5,554 nt of DNA. Source: Dehalococcoidia bacterium. Its GTDB lineage: Bacteria > Chloroflexota > Dehalococcoidia > E44-bin15. Below the pieces are notes generated by a model. The model saw only the letters and a list, made by a program, of their open reading frames with translations, was not told where the DNA came from and did no database searches. The position numbers and the translations under genes were made by a program. This document shows, in pieces, positions 1-5,546 of this stretch. Positions within the stretch are counted from its first letter, which is position 1; each line of letters opens with the position of its first letter. The stretch covers positions 1-5,554 of the forward strand of contig DAOWEF010000006.1 of the NCBI GenBank assembly GCA_030638665.1, read 5' to 3'.

Positions 1-1047
1 AAGAAGTTAGCGGAAAGGAAATGGCTGGCGATGAACTGGCCCGAGGAGTACGGTGGCCTAGGGGTCTCTACCATCAAGCACATGATCTTTAAGGAGGAGA
101 CAGCTTATCACGGAGTTCCGGGCACCGACATGGGTACCGGCGGCATAACCTGGGTTGGCCCTACCCTGCTGCTTTTGGGCACCGAGGAGCAGAAGAAGGA
201 ACATCTGCTACCATTGTCCCGAGGGGAGAAGTGGTGGTGCACCTTGTATAGCGAGCCCGGCGCTGGCTCAGATATGGCCAACATTATGTGCCGCGCCGTC
301 CTCCAGGGAGATGAATACGTTGTCAATGGGCAAAAGGTATGGACCAGCGGCGGCCATATTGCCGATTGGGGCTGGCTAATAGTGAGGACCGGACCCGAAG
401 TGCCAAAACACAAGGGCATCAGCCTTATGCTTGTCGATATGAAGACCCCGGGCATCACAGTGCGCCCCCTGTTAAACATGGCTGGGCATCACTTTTTTAA
501 CGAGGTCTTCTTCGACGATGTGCATGTCACCAAAAGGAACTTGATCGGGGATGAGAACCGCGGCTGGTATCATTGTATGATCGCAATGGCTTTCGAGAGG
601 ACCATGGGCGTTATGATCGCTGCTGCCGCCCGGCGACTAGTTGAAGAACTTATAAGGTTTGTTAAGGAAACTGAGGTTAACGGACAGCCTCTGGGAAAAG
701 ACCTCTCTATTAGGCAAAAGCTTGCGGAACTGGCCACTGAGGTCGAGATTGCTCGCGTGATGGGCTATCGCATCGTTTGGCAGCAAACAAAAGGAGATCT
801 CCCCGGTTATGAAGCCCCCATGATTAAGGTGTTCGCTTCTGAAACCCTACAGCGGATTACCGACGTGGGGACCCAGATTATGGGACTCTATGGGCAGCTA
901 TGGCTAGGCTCAAAATGGGCTCCACTCCAGGGGACGATAGCGGATATGTATATGAACTCAATTGGCATGCTTATCGCCGCGGGCACCTCGGAGATCATTC
1001 GCAACATCATCGCTGAGAGGGGGCTGGGGCTACCCAGGAGCGCCTGA
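1..1047 (+). CDS. Acyl-CoA dehydrogenase, FadE-like, 5'-truncated by the window edge
   Basis: FAD-dependent acyl-CoA dehydrogenase, a family that makes the alpha,beta double bond in acyl-CoA thioesters and passes electrons to ETF. The frame is open from base 1, giving 348 residues; full-length members have about 380-400, so roughly 35-50 N-terminal residues are missing and the ATG at 31 is probably internal. Visible landmarks are PEEYGGLG near the start, the family signature YSEPGAGSD (247-273), the FAD-contacting WTSGG (340-354) and the C-terminal GTSEIIRNIIAERGLGLPR. At the position of the MCAD catalytic glutamate (YEGT) the sequence reads AAGT, so the base is absent there; the Glu of AFER (595-597) aligns with the base used by isovaleryl- and long-chain dehydrogenases. 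The usual QxxGGxG reads QIMGLYG. Family certain; substrate unknown. It converges on rpsI with 4 nt between stops. Confidence 0.93.
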   Translation, partial: KKLAERKWLAMNWPEEYGGLGVSTIKHMIFKEETAYHGVPGTDMGTGGITWVGPTLLLLGTEEQKKEHLLPLSRGEKWWCTLYSEPGAGSDMANIMCRAVLQGDEYVVNGQKVWTSGGHIADWGWLIVRTGPEVPKHKGISLMLVDMKTPGITVRPLLNMAGHHFFNEVFFDDVHVTKRNLIGDENRGWYHCMIAMAFERTMGVMIAAAARRLVEELIRFVKETEVNGQPLGKDLSIRQKLAELATEVEIARVMGYRIVWQQTKGDLPGYEAPMIKVFASETLQRITDVGTQIMGLYGQLWLGSKWAPLQGTIADMYMNSIGMLIAAGTSEIIRNIIAERGLGLPRSA

Positions 1048-1051
1048 GATT

Positions 1052-1447
1052 TTATCGCTTGGTGTATTGCTTTGCTTTACGGGCACGGACAAGGCCGTAT
1101 TTCTTTCGTTCCTTCACTCGAGGGTCACGGGTAAGCAGCCCATAACTGCGCAGTAGTGGACGCAGGTTCCCATCAGCCACCACCAGGGCACGGGCAATCC
1201 CGTGTTGGATGGCACCGGCCTGCCCCACATACCCGCCCCCGGTCACTTTAACGCTAATACTGAACCTTTCCTGGCTATCGGTTACCACCATCGGCTCCAT
1301 GATCGCCTTCCTGAGCCTCTCCTGAGGTATTAGCTTCTCATAGGGCTGGCCATTAATAACAATGGCGCCCGCCCCCGGAAACAGCCTCACACGAGCCACT
1401 GCGTTCTTCCTTCTTCCCGTGGCATAAAAGTAGCCCTTATCGTTCAA
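1052..1447 (-). CDS. rpsI: 30S ribosomal protein S9 (uS9)
   Basis: Small-subunit head protein whose C-terminal tail reaches the P-site tRNA. The 131-residue product is full length for the family. It has the N-terminal YATGRRKNAVARV block, the core GQAGAIQHGIARAL (residues 75-88) and the basic tail ending KAKQYTKR; most family members end SKR, so Ser is replaced by Thr while the last Lys-Arg is kept. The start is TTG (1445-1447), not ATG. It is supported by a strong Shine-Dalgarno 5 nt upstream and by the expected family N-terminus. The start overlaps the rplM stop as TTGA, implying translational coupling; rplM-rpsI is a widespread conserved pair. It is the last gene of the operon seen here, and its stop is 4 nt from the stop of the convergent dehydrogenase gene. 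Confidence 0.98.
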   Translation of the reverse strand: MNDKGYFYATGRRKNAVARVRLFPGAGAIVINGQPYEKLIPQERLRKAIMEPMVVTDSQERFSISVKVTGGGYVGQAGAIQHGIARALVVADGNLRPLLRSYGLLTRDPRVKERKKYGLVRARKAKQYTKR

Positions 1448-1911
1448 CCACGCCTCCTCTTTGGTACACCCCCATCTGGAGCGTCACCTCCCTTGGATTT
1501 CTCCACCTGAGCTTGATGGGGATGCGTATCTCCCGTATAGACCTTAAGCCTCCTCATCATATCCCGTCCCAGTCGATTGTGGGGAATCATCCCCTTCACA
1601 GCAGATTCGATCACCCGAGTGGGGTGGGTCTCTATCATCTTGGCAAAGTTGGTGCTCCTGAGCCCGCCGGGATAATTAGAATGACGATAGTAGACCTTTT
1701 GCTGAGCCTTGTTACCGGTCACCCTGACCTTCGCCGCATTTACCACGATGACAAAGTCCCCGGTATTCAGGTGAGGGGCGTATGTAGGCTTGTGTTTGCC
1801 CAAGAGCAGTGTGGCTACCTCCGATGCCAGCCGACCCAGGGTCCTCCCTGAGGCATCGAAAACATGCCACTGGGGCGTGAGGTCCGAGGATTTCGTTCTA
1901 TAAGTCTTCAT
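1444..1911 (-). CDS. rplM: 50S ribosomal protein L13 (uL13)
   Basis: Large-subunit protein that binds 23S rRNA early in 50S assembly. The product has 155 residues; E. coli L13 has 142. Recognisable blocks are WHVFDASGRTLGRLAS (residues 15-30), GKHKPTYAPHLNTGDFVIVVNA (38-59), and the family signature around KGMIPHNRLGRDMMRRLKVYTG (106-127). The conserved core ends near residue 135. The remainder, ending SKGGDAPDGGVPKRRRG, is a Gly-rich then basic tail longer than usual, and its last codons contain the rpsI Shine-Dalgarno. The ATG overlaps the truA stop as ATGA, with a weaker GGGGTG just upstream, so initiation probably relies partly on coupling to truA. Family certain; the tail is likely lineage-specific. 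Confidence 0.98.
   Translation of the reverse strand: MKTYRTKSSDLTPQWHVFDASGRTLGRLASEVATLLLGKHKPTYAPHLNTGDFVIVVNAAKVRVTGNKAQQKVYYRHSNYPGGLRSTNFAKMIETHPTRVIESAVKGMIPHNRLGRDMMRRLKVYTGDTHPHQAQVEKSKGGDAPDGGVPKRRRG
1453..1460 (-). promoter_or_regulatory. Shine-Dalgarno of rpsI, inside the rplM coding end
   Basis: On the minus strand this reads AGAGGAGG, with 5 nt to the TTG start of rpsI. It settles the TTG as the start. The same bases are read in frame as Lys-Arg-Arg-Arg in the last codons of rplM, so the L13 tail sequence and the rpsI ribosome binding site are constrained together. Confidence 0.85.
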
Positions 1912-2654
1912 TTCACCCCATTAGGGTAAGTAACCTTCAAAAGACACAGCCCATGTGGCGGGAGGGCAGGCCCCGCTTGAGTGGGCTTTTTTGATCGCAA
2001 AATATCGTAAAAGGCTGCTACATCGCTCTTCCCCAGTCCCACCTTCACCAGGGCGCCCGTGGTATTGCGTACCTGATGGGGTAAGAATGAATTTGCCACC
2101 ATGTGGCAGCTCACTAAATCGCCATCTATGGCCACCGTCGCCCGATAAACGGTACGCACTGTATTCTTTCCACCGTTGAGAGAGCTGGCAAAGGGGGCGA
2201 AATCGTGTGTCCCCAAAATGGCCTGGCAGGCCTCGTTCATCGCTGTAACCTCGAGGCGCCTGGGCACAAAATAGGCACTCCGTCGCAGGAGCGGAGAAGG
2301 GGTCGCGCTATTCCAGATGTAGTAGCAATACTCCCGGCTCAAAGCATCTCTCCTGGGATCGAAATCATCGTTCACCACAAAAGCATCCCTAATAGCAATA
2401 TCTTCTGGCAGATAATGGTTTAACGCATGGGCAATGGTTTTGGGGGGAAGTGGAGAATCGGAGGGAAAGGCGACCACCTGCCCTTTAGCGTGAACCCCCC
2501 GGTCGGTACGGGAGGCATATGAGGTGCGAATCTTCTTCCCGGTAACCATCATCAGGGCACGCTCAAGCTCACCCTGAATGGTAGGCACACTTTCCTGAAT
2601 CTGAGATCCATGGTATCTGGTGCCTTCATATTCCATAATAAGGGCGATCTTCAT
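1908..2654 (-). CDS. truA: tRNA pseudouridine(38-40) synthase TruA
   Basis: Enzyme of the TruA family, which converts uridines 38, 39 and 40 in the tRNA anticodon stem-loop to pseudouridine. The 248-residue product is normal length. The catalytic motif SRTDRGVHA is present, with Asp51 equivalent to E. coli Asp60 and Arg49 to Arg58; the spacing to Tyr109 in SREYCYYIWN matches E. coli Tyr118. The C-terminal half has FLPHQVRNTTGALVKVGLGK and the closing PPHGLCLLKVTYP. In the N-terminal YEGTRYHGSQIQ block, Ser replaces the Trp or Phe often found after HG, a modest oddity away from the catalytic residues. The ATG lies 2 nt after the rplQ stop with GGTGGAG 5 nt upstream (2660-2666), and the stop overlaps rplM as ATGA. 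Its place between rplQ and rplM ties tRNA modification to ribosome production. Confidence 0.97.
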   Translation of the reverse strand: MKIALIMEYEGTRYHGSQIQESVPTIQGELERALMMVTGKKIRTSYASRTDRGVHAKGQVVAFPSDSPLPPKTIAHALNHYLPEDIAIRDAFVVNDDFDPRRDALSREYCYYIWNSATPSPLLRRSAYFVPRRLEVTAMNEACQAILGTHDFAPFASSLNGGKNTVRTVYRATVAIDGDLVSCHMVANSFLPHQVRNTTGALVKVGLGKSDVAAFYDILRSKKPTQAGPALPPHGLCLLKVTYPNGVK

Positions 2655-2656
2655 AA

Positions 2657-3010
2657 TTACTCCACCAATTCCAGCTGTGCCATGGGTGCGCCATCGCCAT
2701 GGCGAGGCCCAATTTTAATTATCCGAGCATAGCCACCAGGGCGCTGGGCATACCTGGGGGCAAGCTCATCAAATACTTTCGCCACCACCTCCTTATCGGT
2801 TACAAATGCCAGCGCCTGGCGACGGCTATGTAGGGTGCCACTCTTGCCTAGTGTAATTATCCTCTCTGCCATGCCCTGGACCTCTTTCGCTTTGGCCTCG
2901 GTGGTTACTATCTTTCCATATCTTAAAAGATCGGTTACCAGGTTCCGATACATCAAAACCCGGTGACCTGTCGGCCTGGAGAGTGTTCGGCCGGCAACAC
3001 GGTGCCTCAT
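2657..3010 (-). CDS. rplQ: 50S ribosomal protein L17 (bL17)
   Basis: Bacterial large-subunit protein near the peptide exit tunnel. The 117-residue product matches the compact form of the family. It starts [17 protein letters not shown], followed by [22 protein letters not shown] (residues 22-43), [10 protein letters not shown] (61-70), a [19 protein letters not shown] block (81-99) and [17 protein letters not shown] at the end, all standard for L17. The ATG lies 3 nt after the rpoA stop (rpoA TAG at 3014-3016). The best Shine-Dalgarno, AGAGGAGGA at 3021-3029, is inside the last rpoA codons with about 10 nt spacing, slightly long. The rpoA-rplQ pair is nearly universal in bacteria, which supports both calls. 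Confidence 0.98.
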   Translation of the reverse strand: MRHRVAGRTLSRPTGHRVLMYRNLVTDLLRYGKIVTTEAKAKEVQGMAERIITLGKSGTLHSRRQALAFVTDKEVVAKVFDELAPRYAQRPGGYARIIKIGPRHGDGAPMAQLELVE

Positions 3011-3013
3011 GCG

Positions 3014-4039
3014 CTATACGTCCTCCTCTGGTCCATCTTCCGCCTGGCCGCCCTCCTCTGGTCCATCTTCCGCCTGGCCGCCCTCCTCTTCCTCACCCTC
3101 CTCTGAGACGAAACCCTTCGCCCTAAGCTGCCCCATCACCTCCTCCATCGTCTTCTGCCCGAAGTTTTTTATGTTAAGCAATTCCTTCTCACTCTTCTCA
3201 AATATCTCCCCTGCCTTGGTGATCCCAGCCCTCTTCAAGCAGTTGAAGGTGCGCACTGAAAGGTCAAGCTCCTCAATAGGCATATTATATTGCTCCAGAG
3301 GGATGGGAAGGCGAGGCTGTTTTTCCCCCACCCGTAATGGGACCCTAGCGAGTTCATAGAATAGCTGCAGTTGTTCAATTAACAGATGGGCGCTCCGGCT
3401 TACCGCATCAACCGGGGATATGGTGCCATCAGTCCACACGTCGAGGATCAGTCTCTCATAGCTGATTTGCCCTACGCTGATGTTCTCGATATTATAATTG
3501 ACCTTGCGCACGGGGGTGAAGATAGCATCTAGGGGAAGCACCCCTAGGGGAAGACCATCGCCCTGGCCTGCAGACCGATAGCCCTGGCTTGCAGGCCGAT
3601 ATCCCTTACCCTGTTCCACATTGAACTCCACGATCAGCTTGGCCTCGGGGGAATCCAAGGTGGCCAGGTGAAGCTCGGGATTCACCACCTCGAACTCGGC
3701 CGAGGGCTCGATGTCACCAGCCAGAACGTGACCCTCGCCCTCAGCTCTAAGGATTAGTTGACCCCCACGGGATGAGAGGGGGCGGAGCCTAATCGCCTTG
3801 ACTTTCAGGAGGAAGTCTATAGTGTCCTCCTTCATGTAGGGAACAGTAGAGAACTCGTGCTGCAACCCCTCAATCCTGAGCCACGTTACCGCAGCACCGG
3901 GGAGGGCGCTAAGGAGCGCCCGACGCAGGGCATTACCCATAGTGATGCCAGAGCCCCCCTCAAGAGGCTCGGTGATGAAGCGGCCATATTTGTCAGAGAT
4001 TTCTGCACATTCTATTTGAGGCATCACGATTTCAGACAA
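3014..4039 (-). CDS. rpoA: DNA-directed RNA polymerase subunit alpha
   Basis: Alpha subunit; the dimer scaffolds RNA polymerase assembly and the C-terminal domain binds UP-element DNA and activators. The N-terminal domain shows GNALRRALLSALPG (residues 35-48), PLDAIFTPVRKVNYNIENIS and YERLILDVWTDGTISP. The C-terminal domain (about 255-309) has LDLSVRTFNCLKRAGI, with Arg263 equivalent to the DNA-contacting Arg265 of E. coli, and LLNIKNFGQKTMEEV. The start is TTG (4037-4039), with GGAGGT 6 nt upstream; the GTG and ATG four and five codons later would be about 18-21 nt from it. At 341 residues it is longer than E. coli alpha (329). The extra length comes from a 7-residue duplication at 147-160 and an acidic, repetitive tail from about residue 312 (EEGGQAEDGP twice, then EEDV). 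Both are tandem duplications at the DNA level. Confidence 0.98.
   Translation of the reverse strand: MSEIVMPQIECAEISDKYGRFITEPLEGGSGITMGNALRRALLSALPGAAVTWLRIEGLQHEFSTVPYMKEDTIDFLLKVKAIRLRPLSSRGGQLILRAEGEGHVLAGDIEPSAEFEVVNPELHLATLDSPEAKLIVEFNVEQGKGYRPASQGYRSAGQGDGLPLGVLPLDAIFTPVRKVNYNIENISVGQISYERLILDVWTDGTISPVDAVSRSAHLLIEQLQLFYELARVPLRVGEKQPRLPIPLEQYNMPIEELDLSVRTFNCLKRAGITKAGEIFEKSEKELLNIKNFGQKTMEEVMGQLRAKGFVSEEGEEEEGGQAEDGPEEGGQAEDGPEEDV
3021..3029 (-). promoter_or_regulatory. Shine-Dalgarno of rplQ, inside the rpoA coding end
   Basis: The minus strand reads AGAGGAGGA about 10 nt before the rplQ ATG. It is also the first partial unit of the rpoA tandem repeat, and the same AGAGGAGG octamer recurs 30 and 60 nt upstream (3052-3059 and 3082-3089). 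Only this copy is near a start codon. Confidence 0.7.
3022..3089 (-). repeat. Perfect 30-bp tandem repeat in the 3' end of rpoA (2 copies plus 8 bp)
   Basis: Units at 3022-3051 and 3052-3081 are identical base for base, and the first 8 bases of a third unit follow at 3082-3089 before the match breaks at 3090. The 30-bp period keeps the reading frame and encodes EEGGQAEDGP twice (alpha residues 318-327 and 328-337) followed by EE. Each unit carries AGAGGAGG on the coding strand. Perfect identity at all codon positions suggests a recent duplication, probably by replication slippage. Confidence 0.95.
3560..3601 (-). repeat. 21-bp imperfect tandem repeat within rpoA (N-terminal domain)
   Basis: Two adjacent 21-bp units, 3560-3580 and 3581-3601, match at 19 of 21 positions. 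In frame they encode YRPASQG and YRSAGQG (alpha residues 147-160) just before GLPLGVLPLDAIF. In most alpha subunits a single GYVPA-type segment leads into the conserved IGVIP..IF strand with fewer residues between, so this looks like a 7-residue duplication that lengthens a loop in the N-terminal domain. Confidence 0.85.
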
Positions 4040-4045
4040 GTATCT

Positions 4046-4051
4046 ACCTCC
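4046..4051 (-). promoter_or_regulatory. Shine-Dalgarno of rpoA that selects a TTG start
   Basis: The minus strand reads GGAGGT with 6 nt to the TTG at 4037-4039. The later in-frame GTG and ATG lack a ribosome binding site at usable distance. The site lies in the 18-nt gap between rpsD and rpoA. Confidence 0.85.
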
Positions 4052-4057
4052 AAAAAA

Positions 4058-4684
4058 CTATCGGGAATAATACTCCACGATGACTTTCTCATCGATCCTA
4101 AGGTCTATGTCACTGCGGTTGGGCAGGGACAGGACTCGACCGGAGAGCTTTTCACCATCCAGGCTCAACCACTCGGGAACTATCTTATCCGCGATCTGCT
4201 CAGCCATCCTCTTGTAGTACTCCGTTCTGGTGCCCCTTTCCCACCACGCGATCACATCCCCCACCCTAACCCCGTAAGAGGGGATATTCAGCTTACGCCC
4301 ATTAATAGTAATATGGCCATGGCGTACTATCTGGCGAGCCTGCCTTCGCGAGTCAGCGAAACCAAGGCGGTAGACCACGTTATCAAGCCTCATCTCTAGA
4401 ATGTGGAGTAGGTTTTCGCCGGTGACCCCGGACCGTTTCTCCGCCTCAGCGAAATGCCTGCGAAACTGCCTTTCCAGCACTCCGTATGTATGCCTCGCCT
4501 TCTGCTTCTCCCTCAATTGGATACCGCGGTCGGATATTTTTCGGCGCTGCGGTCGCTGCCGGCCAGGGGGCAGACTGCGCCGCTCTACGGCGCACTTTCG
4601 GCTGGTGCACCTCTCCCCTTTTAACATCAGTTTCTCGTTCTGCCGCCGGCAGAGCCGACAAACCGGTCCTATGTAGCGTGCCAT
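4058..4684 (-). CDS. rpsD: 30S ribosomal protein S4 (uS4), zinc-site form
   Basis: Primary 16S rRNA-binding protein that nucleates assembly of the 30S body, and in several bacteria an autoregulator of its operon. I choose the ATG at 4682-4684, which gives [14 protein letters not shown] and 208 residues, the usual family length. An in-frame TTG at 4718-4720 would add 12 basic residues (220 in total). Each start has only a Shine-Dalgarno-like match about 13 nt upstream (AAGGAG for the ATG, GGAGG for the TTG), so the family alignment decides. Cys9, Cys12, Cys26 and Cys31 reproduce the four-cysteine zinc site known from Thermus S4. The S4 RNA-binding domain spans about residues 98-160 ([20 protein letters not shown] through [11 protein letters not shown]). 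It is followed after 18 nt by rpoA and preceded after 73 nt by rpsK. Confidence 0.95.
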   Translation of the reverse strand: MARYIGPVCRLCRRQNEKLMLKGERCTSRKCAVERRSLPPGRQRPQRRKISDRGIQLREKQKARHTYGVLERQFRRHFAEAEKRSGVTGENLLHILEMRLDNVVYRLGFADSRRQARQIVRHGHITINGRKLNIPSYGVRVGDVIAWWERGTRTEYYKRMAEQIADKIVPEWLSLDGEKLSGRVLSLPNRSDIDLRIDEKVIVEYYSR

Positions 4685-4716
4685 TTTTTTCGCCCTACTC
4701 CTTCTCCCGAACGGGG

Positions 4717-4761
4717 TCAAAGGCCACGGGTAGCCTCCATCCTGGTGCAGGTTTTAGTCAT
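4717..4761 (-). other. 14-codon mini-ORF bridging rpsK and rpsD (speculative)
   Basis: The reading frame encodes [14 protein letters not shown] and a stop. Its ATG overlaps the rpsK TGA as ATGA (4758-4761). GAGGAG (4768-4773), inside the last rpsK codons, sits 6 nt upstream at ideal distance. Its TGA overlaps the upstream in-frame rpsD TTG as TTGA (4717-4720). The peptide resembles nothing I know. It may carry ribosomes from rpsK to rpsD, or be chance: the KRRRV tail of S11 naturally produces a Shine-Dalgarno-like sequence and its V-stop naturally contains ATGA. Confidence 0.25.
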
Positions 4762-5153
4762 ACCCTTCTCCTCTTTCTGGGGCGGCAGCCATTGTGGGGG
4801 ATAGGAGTTACATCCCTGATCCCGGTAATCGTGAGCCCTGCCGCCTGGAGGGAGCGGATCGCAGCTTCACGCCCGCTACCCGGCCCCTTCACATAGACCT
4901 CAACCTGCCTTAGCCCATGCTCCATCCCCTTCCTCGCCGTCTGTTCCGCAGCTAGCTGCGCGGCATAGGGAGTTCCCTTACGCGATCCTTTGAAGCCAGC
5001 GGTGCCCGAACTCCCCCAGGCGATGGCATTGCCCGAGGGGTCGGTAAGGGTGATGATGGTATTATTGAAGGTGGATTGGATATAGGCACGACCTTTGGGT
5101 ATGGCCTTTCTTTCCCTTCTTTTAACCCGGGTCGGTTTCTTCTTGTCTGGCAT
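4758..5153 (-). CDS. rpsK: 30S ribosomal protein S11 (uS11)
   Basis: Small-subunit platform protein near the mRNA exit and E site. The 131-residue product is full length. It has the expected basic, variable N-terminus ([16 protein letters not shown]), then [22 protein letters not shown] (residues 21-42), [18 protein letters not shown] (53-70), [13 protein letters not shown] (88-100) and the closing [16 protein letters not shown] (116-131), including the conserved Asn-Gly that is isomerised to isoaspartate in E. coli S11. The ATG is 9 nt after the rpsM stop, with AAGGAG (5158-5163) 4 nt upstream and overlapping the rpsM stop codon. Its own last codons contain a purine-rich run that serves as Shine-Dalgarno for whatever starts at the ATGA overlap. 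Confidence 0.98.
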   Translation of the reverse strand: MPDKKKPTRVKRRERKAIPKGRAYIQSTFNNTIITLTDPSGNAIAWGSSGTAGFKGSRKGTPYAAQLAAEQTARKGMEHGLRQVEVYVKGPGSGREAAIRSLQAAGLTITGIRDVTPIPHNGCRPRKRRRV

Positions 5154-5162
5154 AGCACTCCT

Positions 5163-5546
5163 TTACTTCCTGGTCACGATGCGGCGGCGCCCGGCGACAG
5201 TCTTGCGGGAACCCTTTTTGGTGCGGGCGTTAGTTCGAGTACGCTGCCCGTGAACGGGTAACCCACGGCGATGCCTGATGCCACGGTAGCTACCGATCTC
5301 GATGAGCCGCTTAATGTTGAGATTGATCTTGCGCCTCAGTTCTCCTTCCACCTCGTGATCGCGATCGATAACCTCTCGAATCCGGCTGACATCCCCCTCG
5401 CTGAGATCCTTGACTTTGGTATCAGGGTCGACTCCGGTTTGCGCCAGGATCCTCTGGCTCACAGAGCGTCCTATGCCGTAGATGGAGCACAATCCAATCT
5501 CGATTCGTTTGTTCTTGGGGAGGTCTACCCCTGCTATCCTTGCCAT
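5163..5546 (-). CDS. rpsM: 30S ribosomal protein S13 (uS13)
   Basis: Small-subunit head protein that forms intersubunit bridges and whose C-terminal tail touches the P-site tRNA. The 127-residue product begins [19 protein letters not shown], has [14 protein letters not shown] (residues 21-34), [23 protein letters not shown] (76-98), and the C-terminal [18 protein letters not shown]. Two positions differ from the common form: His99 for Arg in GLPVRGQ and Ser113 for Pro in RKGPRKT; both lie in the rRNA/tRNA-facing tail region. The ATG at 5544-5546 fits the family start exactly. Only 8 bases upstream are visible, holding AAGG directly against the ATG, so the true ribosome binding site and the operon's upstream part (often rpmJ and infA) lie outside the window. 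Confidence 0.98.
   Translation of the reverse strand: MARIAGVDLPKNKRIEIGLCSIYGIGRSVSQRILAQTGVDPDTKVKDLSEGDVSRIREVIDRDHEVEGELRRKINLNIKRLIEIGSYRGIRHRRGLPVHGQRTRTNARTKKGSRKTVAGRRRIVTRK

Noticed and set aside
108..479. 123-codon minus-strand open frame inside the dehydrogenase gene
   Set aside because: Antisense to well-conserved dehydrogenase motifs, with no protein-like features of its own.
1085..1107. Possible terminator for the dehydrogenase: ACGG/CCGT stem followed by ATTTCTTT
   Set aside because: The stem is only 4 bp with a 6-nt loop, and the T-tract is interrupted; too weak to call, and it lies in rpsI coding sequence.
1513..1851. 112-codon plus-strand open frame opposite rplM
   Set aside because: Fully antisense to conserved L13 coding sequence; composition is that of a complementary-strand shadow.
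2679..2703. Inverted repeat GCCATGG / CCATGGC with 11-nt loop near the end of rplQ
   Set aside because: A 7-bp stem within codons for the conserved RHGDGAPMA segment, with no T-tract; most likely from codon choice.
3857..4399. 180-codon plus-strand open frame across the rpoA-rpsD junction
   Set aside because: It lies antisense to two certain genes, spans their junction, has no recognisable domain, and its sequence looks like a codon-bias shadow.
4691..4720. Promoter-like TTGACC before rpsD
   Set aside because: No acceptable -10 box at 16-18 nt (TAGGGC at 17 nt is poor); the TTGA is better explained as a stop/start overlap or chance.
4486..4896. 136-codon plus-strand open frame opposite rpsD and rpsK
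   Set aside because: Antisense to two conserved ribosomal genes and the short gap between them; no family resemblance.
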